From: Riptortus pedestris
Lineage: Eukaryota; Arthropoda; Insecta; Hemiptera; Alydidae
Assembly: GCA_019009955.1 (NCBI GenBank)
Contig: CM032233.1
Coordinates: forward strand, 67,452,501 to 67,516,500
Direction of reading: 5' to 3'
DNA length: 64,000 nt
Shown: piece after piece, positions 32,854 through 44,149 of the stretch
Numbering within the stretch: position 1 is the stretch's first letter
How the letters are laid out: every line of letters begins with the position of its first letter
The notes under the pieces: generated by a model
Seen by the model: only the letters and a program-made list of their open reading frames with translations
Databases searched by the model: none
Told to the model about the DNA's origin: nothing
Position numbers and translations under genes: made by a program

Positions 32854-33362
32854 AGCAGATTTCCCTTAAGGGAAGTCAGTTATTGAGATCGTACTCATGA
32901 CGCGATTTTCGAACATTGTTCTTCAAATGCCCACCGATCCCACGCAGGAGATGACGAAAAAGAGGTCCTTTCAAAATTATATATATATATATATATAAGC
33001 GTTTCATTCAAAACTAAAGATCAAGTTCGTTAATGACTGTAATCGGACCACTGGTGGGGGCTTAGTGGGGGAAATTTCGTAAATTCGAAATATCTCTGCT
33101 ATTATGCGTTGGATCCAAAAATGTTACAGAACCAATCTTGTTAAGCTATTGATACTCTTCAATTGTTGTTTTATAAACGTTTTCGTAACTCGAGTAATAA
33201 GCGAGTTATATCTACTTTTTTTCAGCCTTCAATAGCCCCTCCTCCCCTTCAACCCTTTTTCTCATCGTTTTTTTTTTTTTTTTTACAAAGAAATAGAGAA
33301 TGAGATCACAAGTGTGTTATACCAGCACGTGGGAAATCTGCTTAATTTACTCAGCCCGTGGA
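32854..33362 (+). mobile_element. HINE copy joined head-to-tail to the previous one
   Basis: It starts AGCAGATTTCCCTTAAGGGA at 32854, directly after ACGGACTTTT of the preceding copy. It has a (TA)n at 32979-32997, the core, and GGGAAATCTGCTTAATTTAC with a truncated hairpin at about 33330-33360. Confidence 0.8.
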
Positions 33363-33472
33363 TAGAAAAAGTGTAGTATAGAACTAATCTTATTGTGAAT
33401 TTGATGTTCTATAAATGTTGTTCCATGCGTATTTTCTGTAGGATGAATATTAACCGAGGTATATTGATTTGT

Positions 33473-34359
33473 CGTCCCAAGAGATCAACTATTGGAAAAT
33501 AAAGGAAGCATTCATTAATAAAATAGAAAAATATCAACACCCAAAGATAATATACACTGATGGTTCGAAAATTACCGAGTCTTCCTCCTGCGCCTACTAC
33601 GAAGAAAATGCCTGCCAAAAATTCAAACTCAACAAATTAACCAGCATCTATTCCGCCGAACTATTCGCAATTAAATTCGCTCTATATCACTGCATTTGCA
33701 ACCACTCAACTCAAGAAAAATTCCTGATTTGCACTGACTCATTGAGTGCCCTATTGAGTATCAAAGATGTATTCACAAACAACCCAATAGTAAAAAAAAT
33801 ACAAAATCAAATACAAATGCTCCGAGACCTAAAAAGGGCCGTCTACTTCATGTGGATTCCAAGCCACGTGGGAATAGATGGAAACGAAAAAGCAGATTTA
33901 GCAGCCAGAGAAGCCCATCAACTCGACTCCATCACCCCAACAACAATTACATCTGCAGAACTCTACCAACCACTCAAAGAAGAAATTAATAAAAACTGGC
34001 AACACATGTGGAATGAAACCCATAACAATAAACTAAAAACTATTAAAACCACCATCCGTCCATGGAAATATTCGACAAGAGACAACAGAAGAGATGAAGT
34101 TGTATTAGGAAGACTCCGAATTGGGCACACACGACTTACGCATAGCTATCTTATGACAAAAGATCAACCCCCGATTTGTGAGAAATGTAACACAGAACTG
34201 TCTATATATCACATATTAATGGAATGCCATAAGTATACAGATATTAGAAACAAATACAATATTTCCAATAGTATAGAAGTGGCCCTTGGAGATGACCCGA
34301 AAGAACTCCATAAATTGTTTAATTTTGTAAAAAACACGAGTTTATACAAAGAAATTTAA
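33473..34359 (+). CDS. LINE ORF2 C-terminus: RNase H domain and Cys-His motif (partial)
   Basis: Open for about 295 codons with no stop, but it has no ATG; it is the tail of a longer ORF2. RNase H residues are all in place: Asp in YTDGS (residue ~31), Glu in YSAELFAIK (~64), Asp in CTDSLSA (~90), His in IPSHVGIDG (~133) and Asp in GNEKAD (~143). A RLRIGHTRLTHSYL segment and a CCHC-type motif (CEKCN...YHILMECHKY) follow, then the stop at 34357-34359. This order, RNase H after the reverse transcriptase, is typical of the I/R1/Jockey-like LINE groups that keep RNase H. The intact frame implies a young insertion. Confidence 0.88.
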
Positions 34360-34494
34360 AGTGAAATTGCTCGTATCCTCATTTATATTGTTAAAATGGC
34401 GATATGGATGAGGATGCCAAAATGTGAATTATAAATATTACAGGGCGATGATAACCTGGTAGTTTTTCGTCCTTAAACCCTATACAACAACAAC
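33473..34494 (+). mobile_element. 5'-truncated LINE insertion with perfect 12-bp target duplication
   Basis: ATATTGATTTGT flanks the insert at 33461-33472 and 34495-34506. The insert holds the C-terminal end of a LINE ORF2, a ~135-bp 3' untranslated region and a short (CAA)n end. Truncation at the 5' side is the usual result of incomplete reverse transcription. Confidence 0.92.
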
Positions 34495-35030
34495 ATATTG
34501 ATTTGTTTGTTTTCGGCTTCCCTCCCACTCCTACTCATTTCATATTAACAAAAAGCTCTGATACCATAAACCACTTCATTCCGATTATTAATACCAAATA
34601 TGGTTTTCATTAAACTTTTACTTTATGAGACACATTCAAATATGTTGTGGTGACGTCAACAACTAAGAGTTTTCTTTCTTTACTCGAAAATGTTTATTTA
34701 ATTTATACTCGATGTTTTAGCGTTTCAGTCTGCACTAAAGATCGTACTCGTATTTGCTATTGGCTAAAGGGAGTGGAATAGGAGGTGTTTATAGAGGGAG
34801 AATTCGAAAATTCAGAATATTTCCGTTATTATCAGAAGGATCGTAAAATGTTATATAACCAATCTTGTTAAGCTATTGATGTTCTACATTTGTCGTTCTA
34901 TGCATTTATTTGTAACTCAAGTATTAAGCGAGTTATTGGCACTTTCTTGTTTTGAGTATTCAGTGAACCAGAGCTAACGTACATGGGAAATCTGCTTAGA
35001 TTACGCAGCTCCTGCGTGACGGACCTTTTT

Positions 35031-35500
35031 CGAGGGGGAGAGAAGGCGCTATGTTTCACCAAAATGGCCTTCAAATGGAGCCCTTTCACTCTAAAGCGTA
35101 GTTTAGCCTTTACAGAATGTGTTGTATCCTTAGAGAGCCAGAGGTTCTGCCTATTTGTGGAAGGGGTTGGGGCAGCTTTAAGAGGTGTTGCCGAGCTAAA
35201 GAGTGGGCCGACAACACACAGATAATAAGAGAGTAGGCTTAGGAAAGACAGCTAGCTAGCTAGCCGGCTGGAGCGGCCGGTGTAAAGGGATGGATGGTGG
35301 CTCTACCACGCCCCTTACTAATTCACCCCGCCGAGCAACTAAATTGCTCTTTTCTTTTACCTACAAGTGGTCTTGAAGTAATTGCCCTCCTCCCCCTACA
35401 GCCAGAACATACTCTCAGCACTGCCTTACCGGCCACCTTTTAACAAATACCACAACCGCATTTGCTTACCTTCTGTTCCATTCATTTAAATTTTTGTTTT
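35031..35500. other. No recognised gene
   Basis: Moderate GC; a GCTAGCTAGCTAGCCGGCT palindromic run occurs near 35252-35270. A plus-strand open frame at 34983-35225 starts inside a HINE and has no domain. Confidence 0.4.
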
Positions 35501-35621
35501 AGCAGATTTCCCTTGAGGGAAATCAGCTATTGAGGTCGTACTCATGACGCTATTTTTGAAACTTTTCCTCAAATGTCCATCGATCTTACCCAGGAGATGA
35601 CGAAAATGAGGTCTTTCAAAA

Positions 35622-35697
<76 letters not shown>

Positions 35698-35698
35698 G
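35501..35698 (+). mobile_element. HINE 5' end with long (TA)n
   Basis: It starts AGCAGATTTCCCTTGAGGGA, carries the full 5' block and ~70 bases of (TA)n (35626-35697), and then ends. The core is absent and a foldback element follows. Confidence 0.75.
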
Positions 35699-35720
35699 TT
35701 TATTGCTAGTTATGTTTATA

Positions 35721-36158
35721 TTGTTATTGAGGATTTACTAACCTCTTTCAATTATCTTTTAACAATTGCAATTACCAGACAATCGAAGAGTTTACACCTC
35801 TTTTTTGTTTGAGCTTACTAGCACATTTAAAAAATTAAAATTTTTTTTAAAAAAAAATATAAATTACATTTCAAAAATTAAAATTTAAAATTAAAAAACT
35901 TAATCTAAATATTGTTAAAAAAAAATCTTTGTTTGCATTAAAAATATTTATTCAGCAGGGTACATGTTTCGTGGATCATCCAGGAATTAAGGTTTTTAAT
36001 TTTAAATTTTAATTTTTGAAATGTAATTTATATTTTTTTTTTAAATTTTCAAATGTGCTAGTGAGCTCAAACGAAAAAGAGGAGTAAAACCTTCGATTGT
36101 CTGGTAACTGCAATTGCTAAAAGATAATTGAAAGAGGTTAGTTAATCCTCAATAACAA
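35721..36158 (-). mobile_element. Large foldback element (arms ~175 bp) with a GAAACATGT core
   Basis: The left arm (35721-35903) and right arm (35987-36158) are near-perfect reverse complements; both contain 'acaatcgaagagtttacacctc' or its complement. On the minus strand the ~80-bp centre reads CCACGAAACATGTACCCTG, then TGAATAAA. This is the same ribozyme-like core, palindromic ACATGT and polyadenylation-like signal in the same position relative to an arm as in 8258-8672. No protein is encoded. Confidence 0.7.
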
Positions 36159-36299
36159 TAAAAAAAAAATGGTTACTGATTGAAATGTAGCTAGTTTGAA
36201 AAAAAATCGATTGTGGAAAAGTTGAACAATTAGCTTCAAAATATGAAAAATTAGTCTCAACTCTCACTTAAGAAAAAGAAAAGAAGAAAAAAAAATTAA

Positions 36300-36475
36300 G
36301 TAATCGTGATTAAAGCATCGATTACCAGATTAATCAAGCATCGTAAACATCGATTAAAAATACACCGATTATTTGGAGTATTAATTGATTATTACGATTA
36401 ATCGATTATTACGATTAATTGATTATTACGATTAATCGATTATTACGATTAATCGATTAATCGATACCCATCCCT
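36300..36475. repeat. Tandem 17-bp CGATTA-rich repeats at a hAT-like end
   Basis: From about 36384 to 36468 the unit GATTATTACGATTAATC is repeated about four times. The block ends CGATTAATCGATACCCATCC plus CTA; its complement TAGGGATGGGTATCGATTAA resembles a hAT-type terminus. No partner terminus was found. Confidence 0.6.
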
Positions 36476-36481
36476 AAATAT

Positions 36482-36934
36482 TATGTATTTTAGCTTCAAA
36501 TAATGTGTTTCATAATATAACAGCTTATTGTTAATATGAAATCAACAGGAGTGGGGGTTTGCTGAAGACCGAAAACTAAAAAATGAAAATGTCTTGGTTA
36601 ATAATCAAGATATTGAAAACACATATAGAACAATATTTACAGAACATTTGCAATAAAGTTAATTTTATATATTTTTTCTATCCAATGTATAGTAACAGAG
36701 ATATTTCGAATTTTCGAACCCCCCCCCTCTCCCTCTCACAATTCCGATGTCAGCCATTAACGAACTTGATCTTTATTTTTACCTAAAACGATTAAATATC
36801 GAGTTTGGTAACGCTCAACAAAAATGGAGACCTCTAGAGCGTTAACAGATAAATATATATATATACATTTTTGATTCGAAAATCGCGTCATGAGTACGAC
36901 CTGAATAGCTGATTTTCCTTAAGGAAAATCTGCT
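36482..36934 (-). mobile_element. HINE copy, minus strand, 3' truncated
   Basis: Core from 'agcttcaaataatgtgtttcataatataacag' through AGCCATTAACGAACTTGATC and the 'ccgctagagcgttaacaga'-like segment to the palindromic 5' end GATTTTCCTTAAGGAAAATC at about 36911-36930. Its 5' block lost the ATCGATGGAC part. Confidence 0.75.
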
Positions 36935-37186
36935 AAAATGTAATTAATTTTTTTAAATTGTCAATGCACAAAACAAATTATTATTGTTTAGAGAAAAACA
37001 AATTAGATAAAAATAATCCAACCAGCAACTGATATTGCACTCAATTTGTGTGTGTGTGAATTTTGGCAATTTTCTTAAAATGCCCACGTATTGTTTTTGT
37101 GTACGTTTGTTGAGTGTACAAGCATTTAACACTCTATAGCGATTGTTGTTTGATTGACACCAATCTTTATGTTTAACAAAAATTGC

Positions 37187-37226
<40 letters not shown>

Positions 37227-37974
37227 GATAGTAAATGGTGGTTGGGTATCGGCTATAAAAGTTCTCAATCCTTTAAAGGGATGTTTATTTTTTCTGCTAA
37301 CAGTTTCGGATACCGTCCCTGCGACTCAGTCATAAACTAACTTTTGGAGCGCTTGGAACACTCAGATGAAAATGATAACCTCTCCTCTGACAGTCAACGT
37401 AGAGAAAAAGTGTAGAGCAAGGCGTCCATTAGATCGGAGAGTCAAAGGGTACCTAAATAGCCAAACCAGCGCCAAATTCTAATTTAAATTATAGACATGT
37501 AAGAGGGAATCCACGTTATGATAATGATAAAAAATATTTTAACTAGAAAAAAAATTACATTTTTCTGATAAAACCAATAGTAGGAAGACTACTGATGCAT
37601 TTAAGCTTTGACATTAAAGATAATCCCTACTACTGTCAGTTGTAGTAAACTATAAATAGCGCAAATTGACAATTCCCTTAATGGTTATACAAAAGATTAC
37701 TCAATTCTTTGGAACCGTTCCCGAGGAACAAATAAATTGAATTGGGCGATAGGAATTCGGACGTAAGTAACAGTCAGACTGATAGGATTGATGTATTTCA
37801 TCTTTTAATGAAGTTATAAACTAAATGACTCCACTCATTGGAATAATCAACGACATCCTCAGCTGAAGTTAAAAGAATATTTTTATAACTGAATAGTAAA
37901 TCAATATTTTTTGTCTCTCTAGAAGCACCAAATTTCTGAAAGATCAACACTTGTATACTATCATTATGAAAATA

Positions 37975-38008
<34 letters not shown>

Positions 38009-38157
38009 TCATATATAAATTTATATTTGGATTACCTCAGCAATTATTGGACTTCTACCACGACAATTGGCGCCACTATTTTCCCGCTTCAGCTGCCGTC
38101 CAGGCCTAAAACGAAGAGAAACGATGTTAGTTATTTGTTATTATTGATTCCTATGAC
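36935..38157. other. No recognised gene; two (TA)n tracts
   Basis: (TA)n at 37191-37221 and 37977-38005. No coding motif or terminal repeat recognised. Confidence 0.45.
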
Positions 38158-38221
38158 ACGCACACAGACACACACACACACACACACACACACACAACGC
38201 ACACACCCACACACACACACA
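38158..38221. repeat. (CA)n microsatellite
   Basis: Interrupted ACACAC tract. It marks the left edge of the paralogous block also found at 44150-44710, which likewise begins with (CA)n. Confidence 0.9.
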
Positions 38222-38249
38222 TTGGTGGTAAGAACGTGGTACAACAGTA

Positions 38250-38641
38250 AAAAGTCCGTCTCTATTGTGATTTTTTACAATAGAGAAATATCACGAGAGC
38301 CGAGCAGTTAAGGAAACGGCCGAACTAGCTTTTGGGGGGAAAGTCACTAGTCCGTTAGCCGCCCAGATTTAATAAAAATGCAAATATCTCAGTTAATATT
38401 CAAGATAGAGAATAAATATATATAACAATATTTATAGTAAATTTAATTTGCAGTATGATTGATTCTGTATCCTTTTCGATCCGACGTATAGTAACGGAGA
38501 TATTTCGAATTTTCGAAAATCCTCCCCTCTAAACCCCCCTCCCAGCCGTTAACGAACTTGATCTTTCTTTTTACATAAAACGACTAAATATTGAGTTTGG
38601 TAACGATCAAACAAAAATTGCGACCGCTAGAGCGGTAACAG

Positions 38642-38709
<68 letters not shown>

Positions 38710-38832
38710 TTTTGAACGGACCTCATTTTCGTCATCTACTAGGTAGGATCGATGTGCATTTGAAGAAAATTTTTCGAAAATTCCGTCATGAGTACAACCT
38801 CAATCGCTGATTTCCCTTAAGGGAAATCTGCT
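38250..38832 (-). mobile_element. HINE copy, minus strand, with empty-site paralogue
   Basis: It runs from AAAGTCCGTCTCTATTGTGA to the 5' palindrome and GGGAAATCTGCT (38821-38832), with a long (TA)n at 38645-38706. The paralogue at 44180-44210 reads straight from the left flank (GTACAAGAGTA) to the right flank (TATGCGTACGAT) without the element, which confirms both boundaries. Confidence 0.85.
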
Positions 38833-38961
38833 AATACGTATGATAAACGTGTAGGTTATCAGATCCTTTTTTTTATTTTATAATTCCTGCGCCAAAATAC
38901 AGGATGGTTAAGTTTAATGAGAGAAATAATCAAATATAACTTCATTAATATAAAAGATGAT

Positions 38962-39015
38962 TTTTTTTTTTAATTACTTATTAACGTCCACTTTTTGCAA
39001 CTAAGGCTAATCAGG
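38962..39015 (-). mobile_element. 5'-truncated SINE 3' end with 14-bp target duplication
   Basis: A 54-bp insert whose minus strand reads CTGATTAGCCTTAGTTGCAA, then AAAGTGGACGTTAATAAG and poly(A). It matches the 3' end of the SINE at 28026. ATATAAAAGATGAT flanks it at 38948-38961 and 39016-39029. The paralogue near 44325 has the sequence once, without the insert. Confidence 0.9.
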
Positions 39016-39116
39016 ATATAAAAGATGATATATTGTACTTTTAATGACTTAGAATAATTTACATTTATTTGAGTGTGAGCAATAATGCAACCAAATCTAT
39101 CATACTTATGTAAATG

Positions 39117-41814
39117 AATTGCTTATTTAAGAAAGGGGATAAGTCACGATTTTAGTCAAATTTACTTTTTGACATAATAAAAATATTTTAAGCGTGGAGC
39201 ATCGTTTTGTAAAAGGAAGGGAATTAGACAAGCATTCTAACCACTTTAATCAGATAAATAAGATCTCATTTATTTAAGAAAGGGATTTAGTCAATGACTT
39301 ATTCCCTTTCAAAAATAATCATGAGTTGTAATGTCATTAATACTTTCTTAATCCTGATCCCTTGAAGGGTTCAGAGTTTACCAGAAGGCATTAGCAGGTA
39401 GATAACACGCTTGATAACATTTCCTGATACCTGCTTGTTCATTTATGTGACTTTACTCAGTTCATAGTTCACACCTTTCCAGTTAAATTAGTCTCTTACA
39501 GATTAAAAAAAAAAAGAATATGAGTGAGTGTGTTAATATGTTTGAAAACTTTTGTGACAGTAGTGAGGGGGATGTTGAAAGTGAACCAGTTAAGAGAAGG
39601 AATGGTATTGTGAATAGTGATAAATATAAAACTAATGTAATAAAAAGTGCAAGAGTCCAAGGAAAGGCTTACACTGGTTATTATGGTAAGCAGTATGATG
39701 CAAAAACGACTGGTCCATCCTGTACATGTAAAAAGAAATGTTTCCAACGAATCTCTGAAGAAGAACGACGTTCAATTCTGCGGGAACTGTTGTCGATTGG
39801 TACTAAAAATGCCCAAGATCTACACATTCAGCGACTGATGCAATCAGATACAGTCAAAACAAGAGGACATCGAAATTTGGGTGATAGTCGAAGAAGAGAA
39901 TTAAAAGAGCGAGCTGCATCTTTTAAATACTTTTTATTAGTAAATTGCAAACGTGTGGAAGTGTGCAAAACGTCTTTTTCAAGCATACTTGCTGTTTCGA
40001 AGAAACGAGTTTGGCGTTTGCAAAAACTTCTTCTTAATAATGAAAGTCCCCGGGATCTTCGAGGAAAGCAGTCCAATCAGAAGATTCATCCAACTGAATT
40101 GGTCAATAAAATTGTGGATCACATTTCTTCTTTCCCACGAAAGTTGTCACATTATTCTTCCAATGATGTCCATTACTTAAGCTCTAATTTGAATGTCAAA
40201 ATTATGTACAGACTATTCCTGGAAAAATACAAAACTGACAACGTAAAGTACTCTTTTTATTATGACATTTTTAAAAAAAGATTTAACTTACGTTTCGGAC
40301 GACCACAAGTTGATGTGTGTAGTGAATGTAAAAGACTGACCCTACGTATGAAAGGGGAATTAAATCCAGAGGCAAAAAGAGTTGTCGCTACTGAATTGTT
40401 AGTACATAAAAAAAGGGCCAACAAATTTTACACTGCTTTAAGAGAAACAGAAACGTGCCAATCCAGTGAAGGTTCTGAAGTTTGCCTGACATTTGATTAC
40501 ATGCAAAATATTTCATTGCCATCAATTCCGGTACAAGATATGTTCTATTACAGGCAGCTATCAGTCTTTCCTTTTGGTGTTCATAATGTTAATACTGAGG
40601 AGTCAGCAATTTATCTGTATCATGAGGGACTTGCAAAGAAAGGACCGAACGAAGTGTGCTCATTTCTACACCATTATATACAAACCAACATGAGCTCACA
40701 AACTAAAATCCTCCACTTGTTTTCTGATAACTGCCCGGGAATAAAAACCACACAGTGATTCGTTTTCTAATGGCACTTACAGATACAGGTAGATTTCAAA
40801 AAGTTATCTATAGGCTGCCTCTCAGAGGACATTCATTCCTGCCTAACGACAGAGACTTTGGGTTTAATCAAAAGAAAACTACGTCGAGAGGACCGCTATT
40901 ATACATTAAGAGATGTAACCAAAACGCAAAACGAATAAATTTATCGTAAATCGTCTGGACAGAAGTTTTATAAAAGATTATAAAAATTGGTGGCCTGCTT
41001 TATACAAAAAAAATTGTGAATCTGAGCAGAGTAAACTGCTCAGCCATCAAATAAAGAGAAAAATGCCTTTGTTCTTAAGGCTAAACGTAGCAAACAAGTT
41101 AGTAAAAATGACAGTCCAGAAACCGTAGAAAAAGATAACTTTAAAATATCCAAATATAGCCAATTTGTGTTTGATTCTTCGAAAAAAGGTGTCGTCACTG
41201 AGCGAGTTTATAAACGGCTCTACAGCAAAAGAATTCAAATTAGGAAACAACAACCCTGCCCATATCTCTTTGGTGCAGGCATATAACAAGAAGAACCCAA
41301 TATTAGAAGGCAAAATAGTAGATTTAAAGAGAGCTATGCAATATATTCCTGAGCATAAGAAAAAGTTTTTCCACAATATCTTGAGTTGGCCCACAAGGAA
41401 GAATGCTACCTCTGAAGATGATTAGTTTTGAGATTTCATATTTTTTTTCCTTCTTATTTTTGAATTTTTTTTTTGTTTAAATATACATTACAAACAAAAA
41501 TTATGGAGTTAAACTGTGTAATTTATAAATATACAAATTTATCTTTCTTGAATAATTCATTTCTTATTAATTAGTTTCCTTTTTCAGGTTTTATTTAAGA
41601 AAGGGCATAAGTCATCTGGTATAATTATGGTATAAACCCAGTAAAAGAGGTTTTAAAATTCATGTCGATACTGTTATAGGTATCATGTTGTAAATGTAGT
41701 AATATAAACATTTTTTTAGAATGTTTGTACCATTTCCTTTAACTTAAAACTGTTTTTTTAATTTTCCCTAAAGTTATTATTTCATGACTTATCCCCTTTC
41801 TTAAATAAGCAATT
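39117..41814 (+). mobile_element. 2.7-kb cut-and-paste DNA transposon, Sola-like (tentative)
   Basis: Terminal repeats 39121-39146 and 41785-41810 (GCTTATTTAAGAAAGGGGAT, then AAGTCA) are perfectly inverted. AATT lies at both outer edges (39117-39120 and 41811-41814), a possible 4-bp duplication, or part of a 30-bp terminal repeat because AATT is palindromic. The motif TTTAAGAAAGGG-TAAGTCA recurs subterminally (about 39269-39290, inverted 39298-39314, and 41588-41612), suggesting transposase binding sites. One long gene fills the element. Sola elements make 4-bp duplications, which fits. The related locus at 44.4 kb lacks the insertion. Confidence 0.85.
39520..41424 (+). pseudogene. Transposase of the 2.7-kb element, frameshifted
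   Basis: Frame 39520-40758 (412 residues, ATG start) shows an N-terminal Cys cluster (SCTCKKKCFQRISEEERR), a helical middle part, a zinc-type CSECKRL motif (~267), then LTFDYMQNISLP (Asp ~325), YYRQLSVFPFGVHN and HLFSDNCPG (Asp ~404). A one-base loss near 40740 then ends it early. The next frame continues (IRFLMALTDTGRFQKV ... LRGHSFLPNDRDFG) with a further shift near 40862, and a C-terminal piece lies at 41165-41424. The D(YMQN) ... SD(NCPG) pattern belongs to a family of uncharacterised insect proteins that I take to be DDE/D transposases. The Sola assignment is a guess. Confidence 0.75.
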
Positions 41815-41865
41815 CAAATAGATCAGATGCTGGGTTATAATTTAAACAATTTTTGTCACGCAGGT

Positions 41866-42470
41866 CTAGCGTGAATTAAGCAGATTTCCCACGTACACGA
41901 CACACTAATTTTCTGTCAGAATTTATTTACCATTTTGTCTGTAGTAATAACACTATGCCAATAGGGTTTGTAATATGATTATGAGATTTCCTTTAAGGTG
42001 AATTTTTATCATTAGAGGACTTATTTCAAGCTCAAATAACAAATATTGTTTTCAACAGACCTTTATATGTCAGATACATGCAAATACGTGAGAGAAGACG
42101 TCATCAATTAAGATTTTACGTTCATGACTCGAAAATGTTAATTTGATCTATACCATAGTCAATATTTAATCTGGTTCATTCAAAACTCAACTGGGATTCG
42201 ATAAAGGGGGAATTACAGCGGGATCTCGAAAATTCAAAAAATGTCCATTATTGTAAGTCGGATCGAAAAATGTTATAGAACCAGTCGTGTTTAAACTATT
42301 GAGGCTGAATTGTTGTTCTATACATTTTCTCGTAACTCAAAGCGAGTTATTAGTACGCTCTTGTTTTCAGCCTTCAGTAAATCCTCACTTCTCCTTATCG
42401 GATGTTTACTTAGAAATAGAAAATATATGCGGTGAGAAAACGTGACGGTCTTTTTTACGTAACTAGAGTT
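41866..42470. mobile_element. HINE 3' end (minus) and long-core remnant (plus)
   Basis: TTTGTCACGCAGGTCTAGCG, then TGAATTAAGCAGATTTCCC (41857-41893) is a minus-strand 3' end. From 41990, a plus-strand long-core segment follows ('caacagacctttatatgtcagatacatgcaaatacg', 42052-42087, to the 'ttcagccttcagtaaatcctcacttctcc' segment, 42360). The order shows rearrangement. The first part is shared with the paralogue at 44488-44710. Confidence 0.6.
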
Positions 42471-44149
42471 GTAGTACTTTTTAACTTCGTGTTGTATTAG
42501 AGCTACACTAAACTCATCAATTATTATGAACAACGAAATCAATGCACTTGGGCATTTAATAAAGGATTTGAGTTGAAATATGAGTTTCGGTCTATATCCG
42601 TATTCAAGAATGGGCGCTGAGCAGGGAGGTACGGCGTCGACCCTAAAAGCCACTTATTATTTCCAAGACATTTGCATATCCTCTTTTTATCTTTTACGAT
42701 ATATTGGTTGGTCTGCCCCTTGGACAGCTTCACGCAAATCCATTAAGCCTAGCTCCAACCCTCTACCGCTCTCGTATGCTTGTTCCTTAGGTCCCCCCGC
42801 TCTTTCCAAAACTGTGTGTTAATATGGTAAGCATTGTCCACACAAATCGATTTGGCAAACGAAATAAAATGCAGTGAAACTGTGAAATACAGGATATATT
42901 TTCTGAGCTGCAAACATAATGCCGAGAAAGTGCCCAATTTGTTGCCATTATAATTCATAGACATGATGTTAAATGATAACTACACTAATACTTTTATGAA
43001 CGCTTTGGTACTTATCTGTTATCGGTTTTGGTAGTTTTATGTATTGTTGGTGCAATTAATTAAAATCTTTAAAATGGTGTGGAGAATAGTTCATGCGGCA
43101 GACGATAGCTTTGTGCAGCTACTCCGCGACATCGTCCTGTTTTTGGCTAACTCTAATAATTTATAATTACATTTTGTCATTCAAATAAATTGTAGTTAAC
43201 TTAAATAATAAAGTGATTTTTTTAAACTTCAGATTTAATAATCGTCCCGATAACCGTTAAGTACCAACGCTTTTTTTCAGGATAGTATTAGAATTACTAA
43301 ACTCTAAGATTTCACGGGTCTTTAATCTCTTATTGTTTTGAATTACATTCTCACGAAAGCTTAAATATTTTTTTAAGAGCTGAATTATTGTTTTGTTTTT
43401 TTATGTATTTTTATAAGTTTTGTACTCAAACAAAATTCCTTTCTGTAGGTTAACATCATCACGTGCTAGCAAAATAAAGACACACTTTCAGGGCTCAGAC
43501 GAACATGTGATGCTCAGCAATTGTTGATGTATACATTTTTCTTAACTTTCTTAAAATTCACTATTATTTTCTTGTTTTCAACCTTCAGTAATTTGAGTAA
43601 ATGAGTCTCTGAACATGTCAAATCCAGTTAATATTTGAAATCCTGTTTACTTTGGGCTCTTACTTCTGGAGGAATAAAGAATAGATGGGGAGATGAGGTG
43701 CCCAGTTTGTTATTCTAACACTTAAATGTAAATGGTAAATGTTCCGTGGTTGACGTTTTTCTGCTGTTACCATTATGGTCAGTCTGACACAATTTTATAC
43801 CCTTACCATTAATTTTCCACTCGGTTTGCTTAGAATGTCTTCCTCTGGATAACTTACAAGTCTCCTCTTGTGCCGGGACCACCTGATGCTGGCCTTATCT
43901 AGAGGAGTATATTGAAAATTACGGTTTTCAAGAAGTAAATTTCAGTTTTTTATTTTTTCGCTGGCTGTAAATGCGACCGCCAGTGTTCGCTATATTACAT
44001 ACTTTGCCTGTTACTATCAACTGAATTAATTTTAGGTCATTTAAGTAATCCTATTTCAGTAGAATCCATGCAGGAAAATCAGATAATTAAGCTGTACTCA
44101 TGAGCGATTTTTGGAAACTCTCCTAAAATGTTCACTGATATAGTGGATG
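42471..44149. other. No recognised gene
   Basis: Short open frames around 42318-42964 lie on both strands and have no domain. 44075-44156 shows a decayed HINE 5' block (GGAAAATCAGATAATTAAGC, 'tgtactcatgagcgatttttgg'). The rest is AT-rich sequence I cannot assign. Confidence 0.45.

Larger units (their letters stand above)
33363..35030 (+). mobile_element. HINE long-core copy interrupted by a LINE
   Basis: HINE core sequence (33363-33472) is split by the LINE insertion, resumes at 34495, and runs through a second core-like block (34700-34960) to ATGGGAAATCTGCTTAGATT, the hairpin ACGCAGCTCCTGCGT and GACGGACC (about 35027). It begins without its own 5' end. Confidence 0.75.

Noticed and set aside
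38027..38311. Open frame with HTHTHT
   Set aside because: Translation of a (CA)n tract; the frames at 44623-44939 and 6426-6668 are the same kind of artefact.
39117..41814. piggyBac or TTAA-type element
   Set aside because: The ends are AATT rather than TTAA and the transposase motifs differ from piggyBac.
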